A DNA stretch of 16,588 bases. Source: Microcaldota archaeon. GTDB taxonomy: Archaea; Micrarchaeota; Micrarchaeia; Norongarragalinales; Norongarragalinaceae. A program made the translations under genes and the position numbers. How positions within the stretch are numbered: the stretch's first letter is position 1; every line of letters begins with the position of its first letter. This document shows positions 12,501 to 16,588 of the stretch, in pieces. Below the pieces are notes generated by a model, which was not told the origin of the DNA, ran no database searches, and worked only from the letters and a program-made list of their open reading frames with translations. The stretch is from positions 1 to 16,588 of the forward strand of contig JAGVWL010000031.1 in assembly GCA_018304285.1 (NCBI GenBank). Direction: 5' to 3'.

Positions 12501-13352
12501 TTGGGCAAAACCCCGGTTGCGTTCACCGTCGACGTTGACAGGGATGCCGCGGATTTCATCGCGGGAAAGGCGGAGGGCGGAACGCGGACTGCAAAAGGCG
12601 TGTCCGAAAAAGCTTCTTTCAGTGCAAGCGCAACCGGAATGGGCGAAATCCTGCTTCTTTTGGACGAACTGGGGATTCCTGCGACTTTTTTCCTCGAAGG
12701 AAAAACCGCATCGGAGCTTGAAAATAACATTGACAAGAAGCTTTTGCATACAATGGCTAAAAGGCACGAAATCGGCTCGCACGGAAACGAGCACGAGGAT
12801 TATACCGGCCAAAACACGGGGGTAGTAATGAGCCGTGCGGAAATAGAAAAATCGATTGAAGAGGGTTCCAAGTCAATCCGCAGGGTTTTCGCCACGCGCC
12901 CCCAAGGATTCCGCGCGCCGTACATGCATTACAACGAGGCGCTCGACACGATAATACGCAGGAGTTTCGATTACGATTCTTCGTTTTACGGGAAAGAAAT
13001 TGTTTGCGAAAGGGGATTCTGCAGGATACCCGTTTTCGAGGACGTTGATGCGGAGGGAAAGAAAATCACGGGCTACTTGTGGCCTTTGATGGAAGGAAAG
13101 CGCACGCCCGCCGATTACTTGAAGCTCGCAAGCAGTGCGGCAAAGAAAAGGGCGGACGTCCTCGTCTTGTCCACCCATTCCTGGCACCACAAATACTCTT
13201 TCGACAAGGGCAAACCCAAGCCAAAAGCCCGGGCGGACGGCGACTTGAAGAAAATCGGGCTGGTTTTGAAGAAAATCAAGGCAAACCCCAAATTCGAGTT
13301 TGTTACAATGAGCGTCGCCTTGAAGAGCGTCAGACAAAAGAAAGGGCTTTAA
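12501..13352 (+). CDS. Polysaccharide deacetylase-family (NodB-homology) protein
   Basis: The 283-residue product has the NodB motifs in order: TVDVDRD (Asp11, Asp13; motif 1), HEIGSHGNEH (His94 and His98; motif 2, metal ligands), FRAPYMHY (motif 3) and LSTHSWHH (His226; motif 5). All metal-binding residues are present, so it is probably an active carbohydrate esterase 4 or related C-N hydrolase. There is no signal peptide, so it acts in the cytoplasm, perhaps on a lipid- or nucleotide-linked sugar. A 25-residue insert rich in Gly/Lys/Ser follows motif 1. The start is a TTG with GGTGA overlapping the folD stop, so the two are translationally coupled. Its place amid purine genes is unexplained. 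Confidence 0.88.
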   Translation: MGKTPVAFTVDVDRDAADFIAGKAEGGTRTAKGVSEKASFSASATGMGEILLLLDELGIPATFFLEGKTASELENNIDKKLLHTMAKRHEIGSHGNEHEDYTGQNTGVVMSRAEIEKSIEEGSKSIRRVFATRPQGFRAPYMHYNEALDTIIRRSFDYDSSFYGKEIVCERGFCRIPVFEDVDAEGKKITGYLWPLMEGKRTPADYLKLASSAAKKRADVLVLSTHSWHHKYSFDKGKPKPKARADGDLKKIGLVLKKIKANPKFEFVTMSVALKSVRQKKGL

Positions 13353-13398
13353 AGCCTGCCGTCCAATTTTAGTTTCAACTGCTTTTCGGTGGGTTCGA

Positions 13399-14817
13399 GT
13401 GGAGCAAGGCGAAAGCTTTCAGTCTCCTTTTTCTTGGCGGTACGGCTCCATACAAATGAGAACGGTTTTCTCCGAAAAACAAACTCGATTGAACTGGCGC
13501 AAGATTTGGGTTGCCCTAGCGCAAGCCCAAAGCAAGTTCGGGCTCGTGTCGGCGCAAGAGCTCAAGGACATCGCTTCGCACGCCCAAGACATCGACATCC
13601 AGAAAAGCCTGGAGTTCGAAAAGCAGACCAAGCACGACGTGGTCGCCGAAATCAAGGTTTACGCTTCGCAATGCAAAACAGGCGGAGGCAAAATCCATCT
13701 TGGCGCTACAAGCATGGACATAGTGGATAACGCCGAAGCGCTTGCAATGAAGCAAGGCTTGCAAGTGCTGCGCGAACGCACTGCCTTGCTTTTGAAGAAA
13801 CTCAAGCCCAAAATCGAAGACAACCAAAACACGGTTTGCATGGCGTACACTCACTTGCAGCCTGCCGAGCCCACTACGCTCGGATACCGTTTCGCCTCCT
13901 ACGCGCAAGATTTCTTGGAAGACCTGGGTGCGCTGGAGTGGGTTTACGACAGCATCCAAGGCAAGGGATTCAAGGGAGCGGTTGGGAACAGCGCTTCTTA
14001 CGTCCAGCTTTTAGGCTCGAAAGAAAAGGCGGTGCAAATGGAAGAAACCGCCATGAAACACTTAGGCTTGAAAGCTTACGAAATCACAACGCAAACTTAC
14101 CCGAGAAAACAAGATTACTTCGTGCTCAGCAAATTGAGTTCCCTCGCACAGTCTTCGCACAAAATGGCTTTCGACTTGCGTTTGATGCAAAACAAGGAGA
14201 CTAACGAGCCGTTCGGGGAAAAGCAAGTCGGCTCGAGCGCAATGCCCTTCAAAAGAAATCCCATGAAAACCGAGCGCATATGCTCTCTCGCAAGGCTAGT
14301 GCCGGCGTATGCGCAAATGGCTTGGGAAAACGCTTCTCTCTCCGCGTTGGAAAGGACTCTCGACGACTCGGCGAACCGCCGCGTGTTCATGCCCGAAGCA
14401 TTCCTTGCGCTGGACGAATGCCTGATTCAAAGCGCGAAGGTAATCGAAGGCCTGCAAATCAACCGCACTTACATCAACAAAACAGTAGTCCAGTACGGGC
14501 CTTTCGCCGCGACAGAGAAAGTCATGGCCGAACTCGCGAAAAGGGGTTTCGACCGCCAGGAGGCGCACGAGCTCTTGCGAGTGCATTCACTCAAAGCATG
14601 GGCTGAAGTGCAGGAAGGCAAAGCCAATCCGCTGTTCCAGCTCGTATCAAGCGACCCGCGCATTGCAAAGCTCATTCCGAAGAAAGAATTGGAAAAACAA
14701 TTCGACGTTTCTTCCCACGTGGGGCTCGCGCCGGAAAAAAGCGTTAAGATTGCAGGCGAAATAGATGAAGCGACGAAGGAATACAAAACTTCAGGCGCAA
14801 GCGAACAAGGCTTTTGA
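13399..14817 (+). CDS. purB: Adenylosuccinate lyase PurB
   Basis: PurB eliminates fumarate from SAICAR and from adenylosuccinate. The 472-residue product starts with SPFSWRYGSIQMRTVFSE (usual SPLSSRYAS-type opening) and has AYTHLQPAEPTT (catalytic His region), TSMDIVDNA and the superfamily signature GSSAMPFKRNP at about residues 278-288 with the mobile-loop Ser. The start is a GTG at 13399 with GGTGGG five bases upstream. The 46-base gap after the deacetylase holds only this ribosome site. purA follows after 18 bases. Confidence 0.97.
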   Translation: MEQGESFQSPFSWRYGSIQMRTVFSEKQTRLNWRKIWVALAQAQSKFGLVSAQELKDIASHAQDIDIQKSLEFEKQTKHDVVAEIKVYASQCKTGGGKIHLGATSMDIVDNAEALAMKQGLQVLRERTALLLKKLKPKIEDNQNTVCMAYTHLQPAEPTTLGYRFASYAQDFLEDLGALEWVYDSIQGKGFKGAVGNSASYVQLLGSKEKAVQMEETAMKHLGLKAYEITTQTYPRKQDYFVLSKLSSLAQSSHKMAFDLRLMQNKETNEPFGEKQVGSSAMPFKRNPMKTERICSLARLVPAYAQMAWENASLSALERTLDDSANRRVFMPEAFLALDECLIQSAKVIEGLQINRTYINKTVVQYGPFAATEKVMAELAKRGFDRQEAHELLRVHSLKAWAEVQEGKANPLFQLVSSDPRIAKLIPKKELEKQFDVSSHVGLAPEKSVKIAGEIDEATKEYKTSGASEQGF

Positions 14818-14835
14818 GTTAACGGGGTTTTTGAA

Positions 14836-16137
14836 ATGATGAAAATAATTCTAGGCGGGCAGTGGGGAGACGAAGGCAAAGGCAAGGTCATCGACTATCT
14901 TGCGGGCAAAGCAGAGCTTGTCGTGCGCTTTCAAGGCGGCAGCAACGCAGGGCATACGGTAGTCCACGACGGCAAGACGCACAAATTCCACTTGCTCCCT
15001 TCAGGCGTGGTGCAGAAAAAACGGAGTTTGATAGGCGCGGGAGTGGTTTTGGACCCGCGGGTTTTGATTCAGGAAATAAACGAGTTCGGCGGGCTGACGC
15101 AAAGCGAGCTAGGCATCGACTTTCGCACTTCCATCATAATGCCGTGGCACGGCTTGCTGGACATAGCGCGCGAAGGCTTGAAGAAAGAAAAAATCGGGAC
15201 TACGGGCAGGGGCATCGGCCCTGCTTACGAAGAGAAGGCGTCGCGCGACGGCATCCGCTTTTGCGACTTGATTGACGAGAAAAAACTCAAGGAAAGGATT
15301 TCCGAAATCTACCCGTTCAGGAAAAAACTGTTGCACGGCATTTACCAAGTCGAAGTTCCCGAGCAGGAAAGCATTTTCATGCAGTACGCCAACATCGGCA
15401 AGCAATTGGCTTCTTACGCAACCGACGTTTCGCTTGAAGTGAACGAGGCTTACGCCGCAGGCAAAAACATTCTGCTCGAAGGCGCGCAAGGCGTCCTGCT
15501 GGATTTAAGCTTCGGCTCTTACCCGTTCGTCACGTCCTCGCAGACGATTGCGGGAGGAGCGTGCGTCGGCGCTGGAGTGAGCCCCAAGATAATCGACGAA
15601 ATCGAAGGCGTTGTTAAAGCTTATACCACGCGCGTGGGCGGAGGGCCTTTCCCGACCGAACTGCTCGGCGCTGAAGAAGAGCTCGGAAACACCATCCGCG
15701 ACAAGGGAAACGAATACGGCACGACAACGGGAAGAAAACGCCGCATAGGATGGCTCGACTTGCCTTTGCTGCGCTACGCGCACCGGCTGAACGGCTTTAC
15801 GGGATTCCACTACACCAAACTCGACGTTCTGGGGGGAGTGGAAAAACTCAAGGTGGCGACAGCCCACGAGCACGCCGGAAAGAAATTCGAAACTCCGTCC
15901 AGGGAATTCGAATTCCTCGGCGAATGGAAGCCGGTTTACAAAACCCTTCCGGGCTTCGAAGAGCTTTCGCGCGAAGAATGGCGCGAAGTCGTGCGCGAAA
16001 GCAAGGAAAAAGGCTTGAAGGCTCTGCCCAAGAACGCTTTCGAATACATCAAGTTCGTCGAAGGGGAATTGAAAATCCCCACGAAAACCGTTTCGCTCGG
16101 GCCCGCCCGGGAAGAAACGATTTTCGTAAATCATTAA
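14836..16137 (+). CDS. purA: Adenylosuccinate synthetase PurA
   Basis: PurA joins IMP and aspartate using GTP to give adenylosuccinate, the first committed AMP step. The 433-residue product has GGQWGDEGKGK (P-loop with catalytic Asp12), QGGSNAGHTV (His40), GTTGRGIGPAYEEKASRDG, EGAQGVLLDLSFGSYPFVTS and TTTGRKRRIGWLD. The size is typical of full-length enzymes; some archaea have shorter forms. The start is ATGATG; either Met is possible. It lies 18 bases after purB, whose lyase step releases AMP from its product, so the two steps are adjacent on the chromosome. Confidence 0.98.
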   Translation: MMKIILGGQWGDEGKGKVIDYLAGKAELVVRFQGGSNAGHTVVHDGKTHKFHLLPSGVVQKKRSLIGAGVVLDPRVLIQEINEFGGLTQSELGIDFRTSIIMPWHGLLDIAREGLKKEKIGTTGRGIGPAYEEKASRDGIRFCDLIDEKKLKERISEIYPFRKKLLHGIYQVEVPEQESIFMQYANIGKQLASYATDVSLEVNEAYAAGKNILLEGAQGVLLDLSFGSYPFVTSSQTIAGGACVGAGVSPKIIDEIEGVVKAYTTRVGGGPFPTELLGAEEELGNTIRDKGNEYGTTTGRKRRIGWLDLPLLRYAHRLNGFTGFHYTKLDVLGGVEKLKVATAHEHAGKKFETPSREFEFLGEWKPVYKTLPGFEELSREEWREVVRESKEKGLKALPKNAFEYIKFVEGELKIPTKTVSLGPAREETIFVNH

Positions 16138-16138
16138 G

Positions 16139-16588
16139 GTGCAAAAAAAAAAGGTGAAAAACGTTTTCGCCGTAAGCGACAGCGAACTCGAATTCGAATT
16201 CTCCAACAGGGTTTCGGTCTTCGACAAAATCATCCCCTCGGACATTCCGTTCAAGGGGGAAACGCTTTGCAGGACGAGCGCGTACTGGTTCAAGATTTGC
16301 AGCAACGCGGGTATCAAAACGCACTTTCTCTCTATGCCTTCTCCCAACAAAATGCGCGTCAAGCGCGTGGAAGTAATCCACGACTATTCGAAAATCAACG
16401 CCCAAACGCGCAATTACCTGATTCCGCTCGAGGTTATAGTGCGCTATTACGCGTACGGCTCGCTGTACGACAGGATTTTGGACGGCAAGGTAAAGCCGGA
16501 ACAGCTGGGCTTTCTGTCAGGCCACAAGATTGCCAAGGGGGAAACGCTTCCCTCACCTTTCTTCGAGGTCACCACAAAACTGGAAAAA
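16139..16588 (+). CDS. purC: SAICAR synthetase PurC (3' end outside window)
   Basis: The frame stays open to the window edge and gives about 150 residues. KKKVKNVFAVSDSELEFEF followed by NRVSVFDKIIPSDIPFKG matches the N-terminal lobe of SAICAR synthetase (K-x-(K/R)-x-(V/I)-(Y/F) and (D/N)R(V/I)SxFD). VRYYAYGSLYDR corresponds to the usual VVRxYxxGSL segment and PFFEVTTKLEK to the PxxExTTK segment. The enzyme joins CAIR and aspartate with ATP; its product is the substrate of PurB, encoded two genes upstream. The likely start is the GTG at 16139, two bases after the purA stop; a GTG at 16154 is an alternative. Neither has a good ribosome site, so translation may be coupled to purA. Confidence 0.93.
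   Translation, partial: MQKKKVKNVFAVSDSELEFEFSNRVSVFDKIIPSDIPFKGETLCRTSAYWFKICSNAGIKTHFLSMPSPNKMRVKRVEVIHDYSKINAQTRNYLIPLEVIVRYYAYGSLYDRILDGKVKPEQLGFLSGHKIAKGETLPSPFFEVTTKLEK

Noticed and set aside
11918..12736. 272-codon - strand frame opposite folD and the deacetylase gene
   Set aside because: It crosses two well-supported + strand genes and shows no domain pattern.

Overview
The window looks like part of a small archaeal genome, most likely a DPANN lineage of the Diapherotrites/Micrarchaeota kind. The evidence is an FtsZ2-like FtsZ, a DUF5654-type membrane protein, a VapBC pair, A/T-rich TATA elements 20-35 bases ahead of start codons, GGTG/GAGGTG ribosome sites, many TTG and GTG starts, and compact operons with ATGA overlaps. 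Lineage is inferred from gene style only. Both ends cut through genes: an aminotransferase on the left and purC on the right.

Layout. (1) 1-2963: nucleotide-sugar genes on + (DegT-type aminotransferase and Gfo/Idh/MocA dehydrogenase), which converge with a polytopic membrane protein of the lysylphosphatidylglycerol-synthase-TM/UPF0104 type on -. (2) 2964-3249: a pyrimidine-rich repeat block next to tRNA-Ala(CGC) on -. (3) 3325-5190: a three-gene - strand operon of an unknown helical protein, a PIN-domain protein and a cyclase/kynurenine-formamidase-family protein. (4) 5241-6302: an AT-richer accessory gene with an HEGIH zinc-protease-like motif, then a control region with a perfect 19-bp palindrome. 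(5) 6303-8032: a coiled-coil/winged-helix protein on +, converging with ftsZ on -. (6) 8150-9530: a 36-codon remnant of a CxxC mini-protein, then an AT-richer gene with a Tat-like motif in mid-protein. (7) 9541-9845: a probable non-coding RNA, best read as SRP (7S) RNA, carrying a perfect 31-bp tandem duplication. (8) 9900-16588: a DUF5654 membrane protein, purN, vapB-vapC, folD, a polysaccharide-deacetylase-family gene, purB, purA and partial purC, all on +.

How the genes work together. The right-hand third is a purine and one-carbon cluster. FolD supplies 10-formyl-THF, PurN uses it to formylate GAR, PurC makes SAICAR, PurB acts on SAICAR and adenylosuccinate, and PurA commits IMP to AMP. 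A toxin-antitoxin pair with its own promoter and palindromic operator sits between purN and folD, and a deacetylase is translationally coupled to folD. The left third probably makes an amino sugar for a surface glycan or lipid.

The least ordinary parts are the two AT-richer orphan genes (5241-6005 and 8310-9461), the palindrome-bearing control region at 6166-6302, the duplicated hairpin in the putative SRP RNA, and the CT-rich repeat block behind tRNA-Ala. No CRISPR array, transposase or integrase was seen.
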